Notes: generated by a model from the sequence alone, not told the origin. A DNA stretch of 64,000 nt from Streptomyces sp. XD-27 (GCF_030553055.1 NZ_CP130713.1:6510001-6574000); one strand, 5' to 3'. Shown: positions 1 to 8,827, counted from the first letter of the stretch. Made by a program: numbers and translations.

Positions 1-50
1 CAGTCGCCGGTCAGTTGGTTGACCGCCCGTACGGTCTCTTCGGCGAGCAT
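1..50 (-). CDS. 5' end of a minus-strand gene cut by the window edge
   Basis: On the minus strand an ATG at 50-48 opens a frame that stays open to the window edge, giving 16 residues beginning MLAEETVRAVNQLTGD. A purine-rich stretch (GGAACGGGA) lies just upstream of the ATG and could serve as the ribosome binding site. The residue mix looks like ordinary coding sequence, but the fragment is too short to assign a family. It would be divergent from the DUF5954 gene. Coding status is an inference. Confidence 0.35.
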   Translation of the reverse strand, partial: MLAEETVRAVNQLTGD

Positions 51-319
51 TCCCGTTCCCCGTCCCCGTCTCCGTCGCTCAGCCCATCGGCCGGACCGAC
101 ACCGCCCCCGGCCGTTGATCAGGGTATCCGCCCGGGTGCGTGCCGCCCCGATCTCGCTCGCGCCCCAGGAGGCCACCGACGTCCGCACGCGGTGGCACAC
201 CAGCCCACCGCGTGTGGTCGGGTAGCGGAACCCCCAGCGCGCCGGACGCGTGGCATGAAGTTCTGATCATTCTGGGCGTTCGGGCCTGGCGAGTGGGCCC
301 CAGTGGCAACAATGTGCGC
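51..319. other. intergenic region, probable divergent promoter area
   Basis: About 270 bases separate the edge gene from the DUF5954 gene. Several short frames are open here only because of high GC; none has coding-like composition or a recognisable product. Promoters for both flanking genes should lie here, but I could not identify a convincing -35/-10 pair. Confidence 0.4.
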
Positions 320-1335
320 ATGGCCGACGACTGGAAGCGACAGCTGGATCGGATCCACGCGGGCCTGGTGCGCCGCGATGACCCCGCCGCCTGGGTGGCC
401 GAGGCCGATGCGGTGGAGAGATCCCGTCGGTATCCGTACTTCGCGCTCCGCGGGCCGGTCTTCGGTGTCGCCGCGCGGGATTCCGGAGTCGGTACGGGGT
501 GGCGGCTGGTGGAGTCGATGACGAGCGGCACCCCTCAAGAGGCCCGGGACTCGTTGAACTCCATGCTGTGGTTCAGGGCCAAGGACGACACCGACGACCC
601 CGGCGTACGGCGCGACCTGCTGGCGGCGGTGGCGGTGCTCGAACGCGAGCCGGTCAACGAGTTGGAGGCCCTCGGCGTGCGGTACCGGGTGGTACGGGGT
701 GACGCGTTCGCCCGCGGCGGCGAGGACGGCTTGGAGCCGCCGAGGCCGACCGACGCGGAGGCGGCCGACCTGTCCTGGGACGGGCGTCATGAGACCCCCT
801 CCCGGACCCCGGCTTCGTCCTCGACCCCGACCGGGAGGACGGCCTTATGGAGAGCGCCCTGAAGCTGGCGCTGCGTGACTTCTCCTACCCGGGTGCGCCG
901 TTCGCCCGCGACGCGTGTGAGGACTCCGAGCGGGCCGTCGCGGACTATCCGGACGTCGTACTCCTCCCCGTGGGCTTCGGCGTCGCCGAGCGCACGGAGC
1001 GAGGGTGGCGGCCGCGCGGGGCTCTTATGCCCACCCCGCACGAGGCGCGGTGTCTGCTCTACGACGGCTTGGCCGAGGGCTGGCCCACGTTCCAGGGGTT
1101 GAGCGAATCGGAGCAGGCGGACTACGCGCGAGCCGCGGAGGAGTTCAGAGCCGCGGGCCGCGCCGATGAGGCGCGGGTGGGAGGCAGCCTGTTCCGGATC
1201 TGCCGCATCGGACGGATGGTCCGCTCCGGCACGGACGGGCCGGAGCCGCCCCGCCTGTCGGACCGGGACCGGTACGAGCCCATGAAGCTGCACCCGACGA
1301 TGGACGACGACGGCACCCTCCGCCACGACGACTGA
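320..1335 (+). pseudogene. DUF5954-family protein, interrupted by a frameshift near 790-800
   Basis: The gene reads in one frame from ATG 320 (MADDWKRQLDRI; an in-frame GTG at 314 is an alternative start) to about 795. The continuation, DPGFVLDPD followed by MESALKLALRDFSYPG, lies in the preceding frame and runs to the stop at 1335. Neither half is complete: the first runs off into non-family sequence and ends at 862, and the second has only an internal ATG at 847. Adding one C to the five-C run at 795-799 rejoins them into a protein of about 338 residues. The product is an actinomycete-specific cytoplasmic family of unknown function. The break could be a real mutation or a base-calling error. 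Confidence 0.7.
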
Positions 1336-1351
1336 CCGCCGGACCGGGACG

Positions 1352-1600
1352 TCACCAGTAGGAGTATCCGTAGTACTTCGACAGGGACGCGAGGCGCGGT
1401 TTGACCAACATCTCATAGGCGCAACGGTCCTTGGCCAGCTTCTCCAGGGGACTCTCGCAGACGAGTCTCACGACCGGGCCTGGTTCCCCGTCGTCTCCTG
1501 CGGGGGCCGCGTGAGCCGTGCCCGTGAGCGCGGCGAGGCCGCCGGCTGTCAGGGTGAGGGCGGTAAGAGTAAGAGCGGTTCTGTGGATAATCGTTCGCAT
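1352..1600 (-). CDS. small secreted protein, about 82 residues
   Basis: ATG 1600 gives MRTIIHRTALTLTALTLTAG..., a Sec signal peptide with a basic start, a Leu/Thr/Ala hydrophobic core and a probable cleavage after AHA near residue 32. The mature part is only about 50 residues and holds two cysteines (in LVCES and DRCAYE), which could form one disulfide. An in-frame ATG six codons upstream (1618) is possible, but the signal peptide fits the 1600 start better. I recognise no family. The gene converges with the DUF5954 gene, with only 16 bases between the stops. Confidence 0.6.
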   Translation of the reverse strand: MRTIIHRTALTLTALTLTAGGLAALTGTAHAAPAGDDGEPGPVVRLVCESPLEKLAKDRCAYEMLVKPRLASLSKYYGYSYW

Positions 1601-1724
1601 TTGACTTTTGTACGGCATATCACACTGGCGAGGAGGCCGCGACGCGCTGGTAACGGAGCAGGACGACCCCGTTGCCGAAGGGGCGGGTCTCTTCAGCGCC
1701 GTGATCTGAACAAGATGACCTTTC

Positions 1725-3326
1725 TCATCGTGGTCCTTTCGCTCTCACCGGGGTTCTTCCACTCATTCCGTCCCGCTTTTTCTGTCCCGCCTTTTCTGTC
1801 CGGTGGCTGGGGAGTCCGGCGGCCAGCAGCGTGCCGGCCGCGGCCACCGCCGCGAGGGCCACCAGTGTGGGACCCATCGCGGAGGTGAAGGCATCGCCGG
1901 TCCAGCGCGGTCCCGCGCCGGACGCGCGGGTGGTGGCGGGGGCCGGCGTGGAGAGGGTCATCAGCATCGTGGCCGCGGCCACCCCCAGCGCAGGGCCGAT
2001 GTTCATCGCGGTCTGCTGGAGTCCGCCGGCCACGCCGGCGGCGTCCAGCGGCGCGTGGCGCACGACGACCGCCGTCGCGGTGACCATCACCGTGCCGAAA
2101 CCCGCGCCCAGGACGAGGAAGCAACCGCCGATCGCGACGGCGGTCGACCCCTGGTCGAGACGGGACAGCAGCAGGATGCCCAGGGCCAGGAGGGCCATCC
2201 CCGCCACAGCCGTCCGGCGGGCACCCTGACGGCGCATCAGGACAGCGGAGACCGGCGCGCTCAGCACCATCATCACGGCCAGGGGCAGCACTCTCAGGCC
2301 GCACTGGAGCGGGTCCAGCGCGAGGACGTCCTGGAGGAAGTACGTGCCGAGGAACAAGGCCCCGAAGAGCGCCGCCGACGCGGCCACCAGCACGCCGAGC
2401 GCGGGGGCCACGGCCGCCGACCGGAACACGCTCGGCGGCACCAGCGGACTCGCCGTACGCCGCTCGTGCCGGACGAAGGCGCCGCCGGCGGCGGTCACGG
2501 CGGCAAGGCCCAGCCCGGTCGCCGCCGTCCACCCCGATTCCGGTATGCCGACCAGTGTGTGCACCAGGCAGGCCAGGGCCGCCGCGAGAAGGCAGGCGCC
2601 GGGCAGGTCGAGCCGCACGTGGTCCGGCTTGGGTCCGTGGCCCGGGTGGGGTGCCCGGCCTGGCCGCCGTTCCGGTTCCTGACCTGGCTCCGGCCCAGGA
2701 CCCGGCTCCGGTTCCTGGCCCTTCCGTTCCGGGCCCTTGCGTTCCGGGCACCTCGGTTCCCGGTCGTCCGGTTCCGGTACGCGTACGACGAGAGCCAGCG
2801 CGCCCGCGGCCAACGCCGGTACGACGCCGAGGAAGAACACCGCTCGCCAGCCCCAGTGCGCGGCCAGCGCGCCGCCGACGACCGGGCCGGCCGCGGCCGC
2901 CGCGCCGATGGCACTCGTACGCAGCGCGATCGGCCTGCCGAGTTGGTCACGCGGGTACGCGGCGCGCAGCATCCCGAGCGTGGCCGGTTGCAGCAGCGCG
3001 CCGAAGACGCCCTGGGCGACGCGCAGCCCGATGACCCAGCCGACGCCGGGCGCCAGGCCGATCGCCGCCGACGCGGCGGCGAATCCCAGCATTCCGATGG
3101 CGAAGATCCGCTGATGGCCGTACCGGTCGCCGAGGCGGCCGGAGAAGACGAGCAGGCTCGCCACGGCGATCAGATATCCGGTGCTGGTCCACTGGACCTG
3201 GGTGAACGAGGCGTTCAGATCCCGCTGCATGGTGGGCTGCGCGACGGTCAGGACGGTCCCGTCGAGCGCGACGATCACCGCACCGGTGATGCTGCCGGCG
3301 AGCGTGAGGTGTTGGTGACGCCCCAT
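1725..3326 (-). CDS. MFS multidrug-type exporter (DHA2/EmrB-like, 14 TM)
   Basis: The ATG at 3326 overlaps the stop of the TetR gene by one base (TGATG), so the pair is translationally coupled. The product of 533 residues begins MGRHQHLTLAGSITGAVIVALDGT and has the LDGTVLTVAQPTMQRDL region and GRLGDRYGHQR loop of proton-antiport drug exporters, with hydrophobic segments to the end. A Pro/Glu/Gly/Arg-rich hydrophilic insert of about 50 residues sits in the central loop (coding region near 2610-2790). Its role is probably efflux of a hydrophobic compound sensed by the adjacent TetR protein. A longer open frame extends upstream to 3998 but overlaps the TetR gene and is not used here. Confidence 0.85.
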   Translation of the reverse strand: MGRHQHLTLAGSITGAVIVALDGTVLTVAQPTMQRDLNASFTQVQWTSTGYLIAVASLLVFSGRLGDRYGHQRIFAIGMLGFAAASAAIGLAPGVGWVIGLRVAQGVFGALLQPATLGMLRAAYPRDQLGRPIALRTSAIGAAAAAGPVVGGALAAHWGWRAVFFLGVVPALAAGALALVVRVPEPDDREPRCPERKGPERKGQEPEPGPGPEPGQEPERRPGRAPHPGHGPKPDHVRLDLPGACLLAAALACLVHTLVGIPESGWTAATGLGLAAVTAAGGAFVRHERRTASPLVPPSVFRSAAVAPALGVLVAASAALFGALFLGTYFLQDVLALDPLQCGLRVLPLAVMMVLSAPVSAVLMRRQGARRTAVAGMALLALGILLLSRLDQGSTAVAIGGCFLVLGAGFGTVMVTATAVVVRHAPLDAAGVAGGLQQTAMNIGPALGVAAATMLMTLSTPAPATTRASGAGPRWTGDAFTSAMGPTLVALAAVAAAGTLLAAGLPSHRTEKAGQKKRDGMSGRTPVRAKGPR

Positions 3327-3982
3327 CAGGCTGTCGGCCCGGGTGTCGTCGACCCGGGCGACCCCGGTCCGGGCGATCCCGGTCCGGGCGTCGTCGAGCC
3401 GGGCGTCGCCGGTCCGAGGTGCGCGTCCAGCGCGGCGCACAGCAGCGGTTCGACGTCGTCGGCTCCCGTCGCGAGTTGGAGGCTGCCCCAGCCCCACAAC
3501 TGGGCGACGCCGTGCAGGTTCGCCCACAGCGCGCCCGCCGCGACCCGCGGCTCCATGCCGGGCTCCGTCCGTACCTGGGCGACGAGGTCGACCAGGAGGC
3601 CGAACAGCGGCAGGCTGGTCTCGCGCAGGCCCAGGCGGCCGCTCTCCAGCAGATCGTGGCGGAACATCAGCTCGTACATGCCGCGGTTGCCCAGCGCGAA
3701 GTCGAGATAGGCCCGCCCCAGCGCCATGAGCCGGGCGCGCGGGTCCGCCTGACGGCCGCTCACCGCCTCGTCGGCCTTCGCGCTCAGCTCGGCGAAACCC
3801 TGACGCGCGATGGCGGACAGCAGATCGACGTGCGTGGGGAAGTAGCGGCGGGGCGCCCCGTGCGAGACCCCGGCCCTGCGGGCGATCTCCCGCAGCGAGA
3901 GGGCCTGCGCCCCCTCGCTGGTCACCAGGTCGACGCCGACCTCCACCAAACGGGCTCGAAGCCCCGTGTCGCGCTCGTTCAT
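3326..3982 (-). CDS. TetR-family transcriptional regulator of the adjacent exporter
   Basis: The N-terminus carries a TetR helix-turn-helix (LSLREIARRAGVSHGAPRRYF, with recognition-helix pattern GVSHGAPRRYFP) and a C-terminal ligand domain with a TetR_C-type region (LFGLLVDLVAQVRTEPGMEPR). The protein ends in a Pro/Gly/Ser/Thr repeat tail. ATG 3982 is chosen over the GTG at 3988 because it starts the family-like sequence; no Shine-Dalgarno sequence precedes either, which suggests a leaderless transcript. A perfect inverted repeat overlaps the start, so autoregulation and control of the coupled MFS gene are expected. Confidence 0.85.
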   Translation of the reverse strand: MNERDTGLRARLVEVGVDLVTSEGAQALSLREIARRAGVSHGAPRRYFPTHVDLLSAIARQGFAELSAKADEAVSGRQADPRARLMALGRAYLDFALGNRGMYELMFRHDLLESGRLGLRETSLPLFGLLVDLVAQVRTEPGMEPRVAAGALWANLHGVAQLWGWGSLQLATGADDVEPLLCAALDAHLGPATPGSTTPGPGSPGPGSPGSTTPGPTA

Positions 3983-3983
3983 G

Positions 3984-4015
3984 GACACTGTCTACCATGG
4001 TCAGTAGACAGTGTC
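3984..4015. promoter_or_regulatory. TetR operator: perfect 12-bp inverted repeat
   Basis: GACACTGTCTAC (3984-3995) and GTAGACAGTGTC (4004-4015) are exact reverse complements separated by 8 bases. The site begins two bases upstream of the TetR ATG, where the promoter of the TetR-MFS unit must lie. Size and symmetry are typical of TetR-family operators; binding by this regulator is inferred from position. Confidence 0.8.
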
Positions 4016-4038
4016 TATCAAGATCCTTTCCTCGATGG

Positions 4039-5445
4039 TCAGGCGTACATCGACCGCCACGCCCCCTCGTACGCCTCCCGCACCCGCCGCCCCGCCGCCC
4101 CGCCGTCCGCGGGTGCAGGGACCTCCACCGCGCCGGAGGGCGACCACCGCGGCGGGTGCGGGGCCCCGCTCAGGGCCCAGGCGGCCTGACGGGCGGCGCC
4201 CAGCGCCACGTACTCGTCCGGATGGGGGACGGTGACCGCCGCGCCGAAGATCTCGGCGGCGACCTCGCCCACCACCGGTGCCTTGGCGGCACCGCCGATG
4301 AGCAGCACCCGGTCCACCGCGACGCCCTCCGCGCGCAGCTTGTCCAGGGCGTCGGCCATGCCGCACAACATGCCCTCGACCGCGGCGCGCGCCAGGTTGT
4401 GCGGGTACATGTTGGCCTTGCGCATGCCCAGCAGGCTCCCGGAGGCGTCCGGGAGGTTGGGGGTGCGCTCGCCGCCGAGGTACGGCAGCAGGACGAGCCC
4501 TTCCGTGCCGGGTGCGGCCTTGGCCGCGAGCGCGCCGACCTCCGCCAGGTCGGTCCCCAGCATCCGGGCCGTGGAGCTGAGCACCCGCGCCGCGTTGAGG
4601 GTGCAGACCAGGGGCAGGAACCGCCCGGTGGCGTCGGCGAAGCCCGCGACCGAGCCGGAGGCGTCGGCGGTGGGGTGCGGCGAGCACGCGAAGGCCGTGC
4701 CGCTGGTGCCGAGCGAGACGACGACGTCGCCGGGGCCGATGCCGAGGCCCAGCGCGGCCCCCATGTTGTCGCCGGTGCCCGCGGCCACGAGCACGCCGTC
4801 CGGTGTCCGCCCCGCCGCCTCGGACGGCTCCAGCACCCGGGGCAGCCCGGGGGCGCGGCCGCGGAAGGCGAGGTGGAGCAGGTCCTCGCGGTAGCGCCCC
4901 TCGGCCGGGGACCAGTAGCCGGTGCCGGACGCCTCGCCGCGGTCGGTGGTCGGCTCCGCCCAGGCCGCGGCGCCACCGCGCAGCCGCCAGGTGAGCCAGT
5001 CGTGCGGCAGCAGCACCGCCTCCGTACGGTTGGCGAGTCCGGGCTCGTGGTCGGCCATCCAGCGCAGCTTGGCGGCGGTGATGGCGGCGACCGGTACGGT
5101 GCCGACCGCCTTCGCCCACCGTCGGGCCCCGCCGAACTCCTCGACGAGATCCGCGGCGGCCCGCGCGGAGCGGGTGTCGTTCCACAGCAGCGCTTCGCGG
5201 ACCGGCTCCCCGTCCAGGCCGAGCGCCACCAGGCCGTGCTGCTGCCCGGCGACGGCGATCGCGTCCACGTGCTCCAACAGGCCCTTGCCGGCCGTGAGCA
5301 GGGCCTGCCACCAGGCCTCGGGGTGCACTTCGGTGCCCTCGGGATGGGCCGCGCGGCCCCGCGCCAGCACCTCGCCCGTCCGGGCGTCGCAGACGACGAT
5401 CTTGCAGGACTGGGTGGAGCTGTCCACCCCCGCGACGGTGGGCAC
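4039..5445 (-). CDS. xylB: xylulokinase
   Basis: A FGGY-family carbohydrate kinase of 468 residues, the usual length for XylB. It phosphorylates D-xylulose to D-xylulose 5-phosphate with ATP, in the cytoplasm. Visible marks are the N-terminal phosphate loop GVDSSTQSCK, the substrate motif AVAGQQHGLVAL, the D-containing segment LLWNDTRS, GTGDNMGAALG with the conserved catalytic Asp, and a C-terminal LIGGAAKAP nucleotide site. The start is four bases from the stop of the upstream polyol dehydrogenase, so the two are almost certainly cotranscribed. The context implies that xylulose is made from a pentitol. Confidence 0.9.
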   Translation of the reverse strand: MPTVAGVDSSTQSCKIVVCDARTGEVLARGRAAHPEGTEVHPEAWWQALLTAGKGLLEHVDAIAVAGQQHGLVALGLDGEPVREALLWNDTRSARAAADLVEEFGGARRWAKAVGTVPVAAITAAKLRWMADHEPGLANRTEAVLLPHDWLTWRLRGGAAAWAEPTTDRGEASGTGYWSPAEGRYREDLLHLAFRGRAPGLPRVLEPSEAAGRTPDGVLVAAGTGDNMGAALGLGIGPGDVVVSLGTSGTAFACSPHPTADASGSVAGFADATGRFLPLVCTLNAARVLSSTARMLGTDLAEVGALAAKAAPGTEGLVLLPYLGGERTPNLPDASGSLLGMRKANMYPHNLARAAVEGMLCGMADALDKLRAEGVAVDRVLLIGGAAKAPVVGEVAAEIFGAAVTVPHPDEYVALGAARQAAWALSGAPHPPRWSPSGAVEVPAPADGGAAGRRVREAYEGAWRSMYA

Positions 5446-5449
5446 GGCC

Positions 5450-6448
5450 TCAGGCTCCCGGGCGGATCTGGATTTTGCGGCCGTGGCCGGCGCGGAAGGC
5501 CTGGAGCGCGTCCCCGAACTCCTCCAGCGCGAAGCTGTGCGTGATCATGGTGGCGGCGTCCACGACGCCCTTGCCCATGAGCTCGACGGCCCGTCCGAAG
5601 CTGTGCACCACGGCCATGGAGCCGACCACGGTGATCTCGTCGTTGTAGATACGGAACGGTGAGAACGCCGCCTTCGCCTCGGACGGGGCGACGCCGAACT
5701 GCTGGAACGTCCCCCCGCGCCGGACCCGGGACAGCCCGTCCTCGATGGCCGGGACGGCCCCGGTGCAGTCGATGACGACCTCCCAGCCCTGCGGCCGGTC
5801 GAACGCGTCGGCGCCGGTGGCCACCGCGTCCGCGCCGAGCCCCCGCGCCACCTCCAGCCGGTCGGTGTTGAGGTCGACCATCGAGACGGAGGCGGCCCCG
5901 GCCCCGACGGCCAGCTGGAGCATCATCAGGCCCATGGTGCCCGCGCCGTAGATCAGGTAGTGCGAGCCGAGGTCGCGGGGGAGTACGTCGAAGCCGTGCA
6001 CCGCGCAGGAGAGCGGTTCGATCAGTGTCCCCTGCACCAGGTCCACGCTCTCGGGCAGCCGGTGGCAGTTGGCGGCGGGGACCGTGACGTACTCGGCCAT
6101 GGCGCCGTCCACCGTGTCGCCGATGGCGCCCCACCGCTCGCACAGGTTGCCGCGGCCGACGGCGCAGAAGTGGCAGGCGCCGCAGAAGAGGGACGGGTCG
6201 ACGGCGACCCGGTCCCCGGTGCGGACCCCCGTCACCCCGGACCCGAGCGCGACGACCTCACCCGTGAACTCGTGTCCGGGGATGATCGGGTACGGGGTGG
6301 GGGCGAACTCCCCGTCGACGATGTGGACGTCGGTGCCGCAGATGCCCACGGCGGCGACCGCCACGACGACCTCGCCGGGCCCCGGGCTGGGGTCCGCCAC
6401 CGTCTCCACGGAATACGTGCCGGGGGTCTCGATCACTACAGCGCGCAT
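5450..6448 (-). CDS. zinc-dependent polyol (xylitol/arabinitol-type) dehydrogenase
   Basis: A medium-chain dehydrogenase/reductase of 332 residues. It has the catalytic zinc region CGTDVHI and GHEFTGEVV, a structural-zinc cysteine cluster (FCGACHFCAVGRGNLC), and a Rossmann segment with IYGAGTMGLMM followed by VDLNTDRL, whose Asp suggests NAD(H) preference. Start ATG 6448 has GAAAGG upstream; longer frames reach into the DeoR gene. The family oxidises polyols to ketoses. Beside xylulokinase and a pentitol-type transporter, the likely reaction is xylitol or D-arabinitol to D-xylulose, but the sequence alone does not fix the substrate. Confidence 0.85.
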   Translation of the reverse strand: MRAVVIETPGTYSVETVADPSPGPGEVVVAVAAVGICGTDVHIVDGEFAPTPYPIIPGHEFTGEVVALGSGVTGVRTGDRVAVDPSLFCGACHFCAVGRGNLCERWGAIGDTVDGAMAEYVTVPAANCHRLPESVDLVQGTLIEPLSCAVHGFDVLPRDLGSHYLIYGAGTMGLMMLQLAVGAGAASVSMVDLNTDRLEVARGLGADAVATGADAFDRPQGWEVVIDCTGAVPAIEDGLSRVRRGGTFQQFGVAPSEAKAAFSPFRIYNDEITVVGSMAVVHSFGRAVELMGKGVVDAATMITHSFALEEFGDALQAFRAGHGRKIQIRPGA

Positions 6449-6519
6449 GAAGTTGACTGCCTTTCGGGTGGTGCGGGGGTCCGGAGCGGTGCGGTGGGTA
6501 CGGGACCGGCTCGCCCGGC

Positions 6520-7317
6520 TCAGACGGTGACGAGCTCGACGGGGACGCCGAGCGCCTCGATGGCCGTGACCTCCGCCTCGGGTGCGGCCGCGTCCGTCAC
6601 GATCAGGTCGTAGCCGGTGGCGTCGCCGTAGCCGTAGGTGGCCGTACGGCCGAACTTGGTGTGGTCCACGGGGAGCACGCGGCGCTCCGCCGCGCCCTGC
6701 ATGGCCTCCTTGAGGTCGGCCCACTCCTGGTCCGGGTGGTACAGCCGGCCGCCCTGGAGGGCCGTGGCGGAGGAGAACATCACGTTGGCGCGGATCCGGG
6801 AGAGCTGGCGCAGCGTGTCCGTGCCGGCGCACGCCTCGAAGTCGTTGCGGAAGGTGCCGCCCAGCAGTACCACCCGCGTGCCGGGGGCGGCGTCGGCGCC
6901 GCCGACCAGCCCCGCCACCCGGAGGGAGTTGGTGACCACGGTCAGATCCGCGATCCGCGTGAGCTTCCGGGCGAGCGGGAAGAGCGTGCTGCCGCAGTCC
7001 ATGAGGACGGTCTGACCCGGCTCGACCTCCCGGGCCAGCACCTCGGCGAACGCCTCCTTCACCTCGATGTCGAGGTATTCGCGGAAGCGGGTGGCGGTCT
7101 CCAGGGTGACGTTCGGCAGGGCGACGGCCATGCCGCGGCGCTTGTGCAGCAGCTGACGGGACTCCAGGTTCGCCAGGTCGCGGTGGACGGTCATGGTGCT
7201 GACCTCAAGGCTCTCGGCCAGGGCGTCGATGCGGACGGCGCCCTCGGTGATGACGTGCTGGAGCAGCCGGCGCCGGCGCTGCTCGACCTCTTCCTCGGTG
7301 CCGCGACTTGGCCTCAT
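6520..7317 (-). CDS. DeoR-family repressor of the polyol locus
   Basis: A 265-residue protein with an N-terminal DeoR helix-turn-helix (IDALAESLEVSTMTVHRDL) and a C-terminal sugar-phosphate sensor domain (DCGSTLFPLARKL, VVTNSLRVA, VVLLGGTFRNDFEACAG). DeoR proteins repress sugar and polyol genes and release DNA when they bind a phosphorylated intermediate, here plausibly xylulose 5-phosphate. It is the first gene of the unit DeoR-dehydrogenase-xylB and is divergent from the transporter, so one intergenic region can control both. Start ATG 7317 has GGAG upstream. Confidence 0.88.
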   Translation of the reverse strand: MRPSRGTEEEVEQRRRRLLQHVITEGAVRIDALAESLEVSTMTVHRDLANLESRQLLHKRRGMAVALPNVTLETATRFREYLDIEVKEAFAEVLAREVEPGQTVLMDCGSTLFPLARKLTRIADLTVVTNSLRVAGLVGGADAAPGTRVVLLGGTFRNDFEACAGTDTLRQLSRIRANVMFSSATALQGGRLYHPDQEWADLKEAMQGAAERRVLPVDHTKFGRTATYGYGDATGYDLIVTDAAAPEAEVTAIEALGVPVELVTV

Positions 7318-7489
7318 GGGGCCTGCTCCCTCCTCGACTGCCTGTCGCCCGGCGTTCCGGGCTCGTCAAACATCACACACTTTCTGAGAAGTTTTGGCAA
7401 TCCATTGACAGGAATTGTTTCCTCCAGTTTTCATCGGGCCACATCGACGCGGCGCTCACCAGGCGCCGTACCAGCACGGAGGTGTCCCC
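7318..7489. promoter_or_regulatory. divergent promoter region between DeoR gene and transporter
   Basis: The 172-bp gap is notably AT-richer between about 7370 and 7435. It holds a consensus TTGACA at 7405-7410 directed toward the transporter and short dyads around it (CAAT-CC-ATTG near 7398-7407, GGAA-TTGT-TTCC near 7411-7422). These fit a repressible promoter with a DeoR operator, but no -10 element is convincing and the operator is only a candidate. Confidence 0.45.
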
Positions 7490-8827
7490 GTGGCCGAAAG
7501 CCTCACTCCGACTCCGCCCCCGACTCCGACTCCGCCCCCGGCTCATGCCCCGGCCCCGCTCCCCGGACCCGACGACGGGCCGCCGTCCGCGAGGAGTTCG
7601 CTCCCTCGGGGGCTGCTCGACCGGATCGGCATCCCCGCCACGCTGGCCTGGGGGTATCTCGGTCTCGTCCTGTTCATGATCGGAGACGGGATCGAGGCCG
7701 GCTATCTCTCGCCGTACCTCGTCGACCTGGGCTTCTCCGAGAGCGGCGTCGGCGTGGTCTTCACCGTCTACGGCGTCGCCGCGGCGGTCGGCGCGTTCCT
7801 CGCCGGCGCGCTGTCCGACGCGTGGGGGCCGCGCCGGGTGATGGCCGCCGGAGCGGTCTTCTGGGTGGTCTTCCACATCCTGCTGCTGGCGGTCGCCGTC
7901 CCCGCCAAGAGCTATCCGCTGATCCTGGCGAGCTACGGCATCCGAGGGCTCGGCTACCCCCTGTTCGCCTACGGCTTCATGGTCTGGATCATGGCGTCCG
8001 TGCCCAGGCGGCAGGCGGGCACCGCGCTCGGCTGGTTCTGGTTCTCCTTCACCCTCGGGCTCCCCACCCTCGGCTCGCTGCTCGCCGCCTCGCTCATCCC
8101 GGCCATCGGCGCCTACCGCACCCTGTGGCTCGCCCTCGGCCTGGTCCTCGCCGGCAGCGCCGTCGCCCTGACCCTGCTGCGCGACCGGACCGGCTTCCAG
8201 GGACTGCTCCCGCCAGGGCAGCGCGACGTACGCAGCACCCTCGCCGGGAGCTTCACCATCCTCACCGAGAAGCCCAAGGTCGCCATCGGCGCGGTGGTCC
8301 GGCTCATCAACACCACCTCGCAGTTCGGCGTCTGGGTCTTCATGCCGCTGTTCTTCACCGACCGGATCGGGTTCGAGCTGTCGGAGTGGCTGCACCTGCT
8401 GACCGTGATGATGGGCACCAACCTGGCGTTCGTGGTGGTCTTCGGCGCCCTCGGCGACCGCTGGAGCTGGCGCCGGACCGTGGCCTGGCTCGGCGGCGTG
8501 CTCTCCGCGATCGGCTGCCTGGCCCTGTACTACCTGCCGGTCGCGGCGGGCCACAACTTCCTCGTCGCGGCGGTCGCGGCCGGCGCCCTCGGCGCCGGGA
8601 TGGCGGGCTACGTACCGCTGCCGCCGCTGCTGACGGCCCAGGCCCCCGAGCGCAAGGGCCAGGTGATGTCCGCGTACAGCCTCGGAGCGGGGGCGAGCGT
8701 CGCACTGGGGCCGCTGATCGGGACCCTGTTCATCGGGCCGCTGGGGGTCCAGGGCGTGATGTGGATCTACGCGGGGCTGCACCTTGCCAGCACGGTGCTG
8801 GCGCTGCTGCTGCCCGAGCGCCGGTAG
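7490..8827 (+). CDS. MFS pentitol transporter, RbtT/DalT/CsbX type
   Basis: GTG 7490 with GGAGG 7 bases upstream is the best start (445 residues). After a Pro/Thr-rich cytoplasmic leader of about 40 residues come 12 hydrophobic segments. Stretches such as YGIRGLGYPLFAYGFM, GWFWFSFTLG and TLWLALGLVL resemble the Klebsiella ribitol and D-arabinitol transporters RbtT and DalT as I recall them. It should import a pentitol by proton symport for the divergent dehydrogenase and xylulokinase. Xylitol, arabinitol and ribitol remain possible substrates. Confidence 0.85.
   Translation: MAESLTPTPPPTPTPPPAHAPAPLPGPDDGPPSARSSLPRGLLDRIGIPATLAWGYLGLVLFMIGDGIEAGYLSPYLVDLGFSESGVGVVFTVYGVAAAVGAFLAGALSDAWGPRRVMAAGAVFWVVFHILLLAVAVPAKSYPLILASYGIRGLGYPLFAYGFMVWIMASVPRRQAGTALGWFWFSFTLGLPTLGSLLAASLIPAIGAYRTLWLALGLVLAGSAVALTLLRDRTGFQGLLPPGQRDVRSTLAGSFTILTEKPKVAIGAVVRLINTTSQFGVWVFMPLFFTDRIGFELSEWLHLLTVMMGTNLAFVVVFGALGDRWSWRRTVAWLGGVLSAIGCLALYYLPVAAGHNFLVAAVAAGALGAGMAGYVPLPPLLTAQAPERKGQVMSAYSLGAGASVALGPLIGTLFIGPLGVQGVMWIYAGLHLASTVLALLLPERR

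Noticed and set aside
790..800. programmed frameshifting in the DUF5954 gene
   Set aside because: There is no slippery heptamer or downstream structure that stands out, and the same kind of break recurs in unrelated genes; mutation or sequence error is simpler.
1725..3998. 757-residue frame joining upstream sequence to the MFS exporter
   Set aside because: Its first 220 residues are a shadow of the TetR gene in another frame. The TetR protein is clearly real and its stop overlaps an ideal ATG for the exporter.
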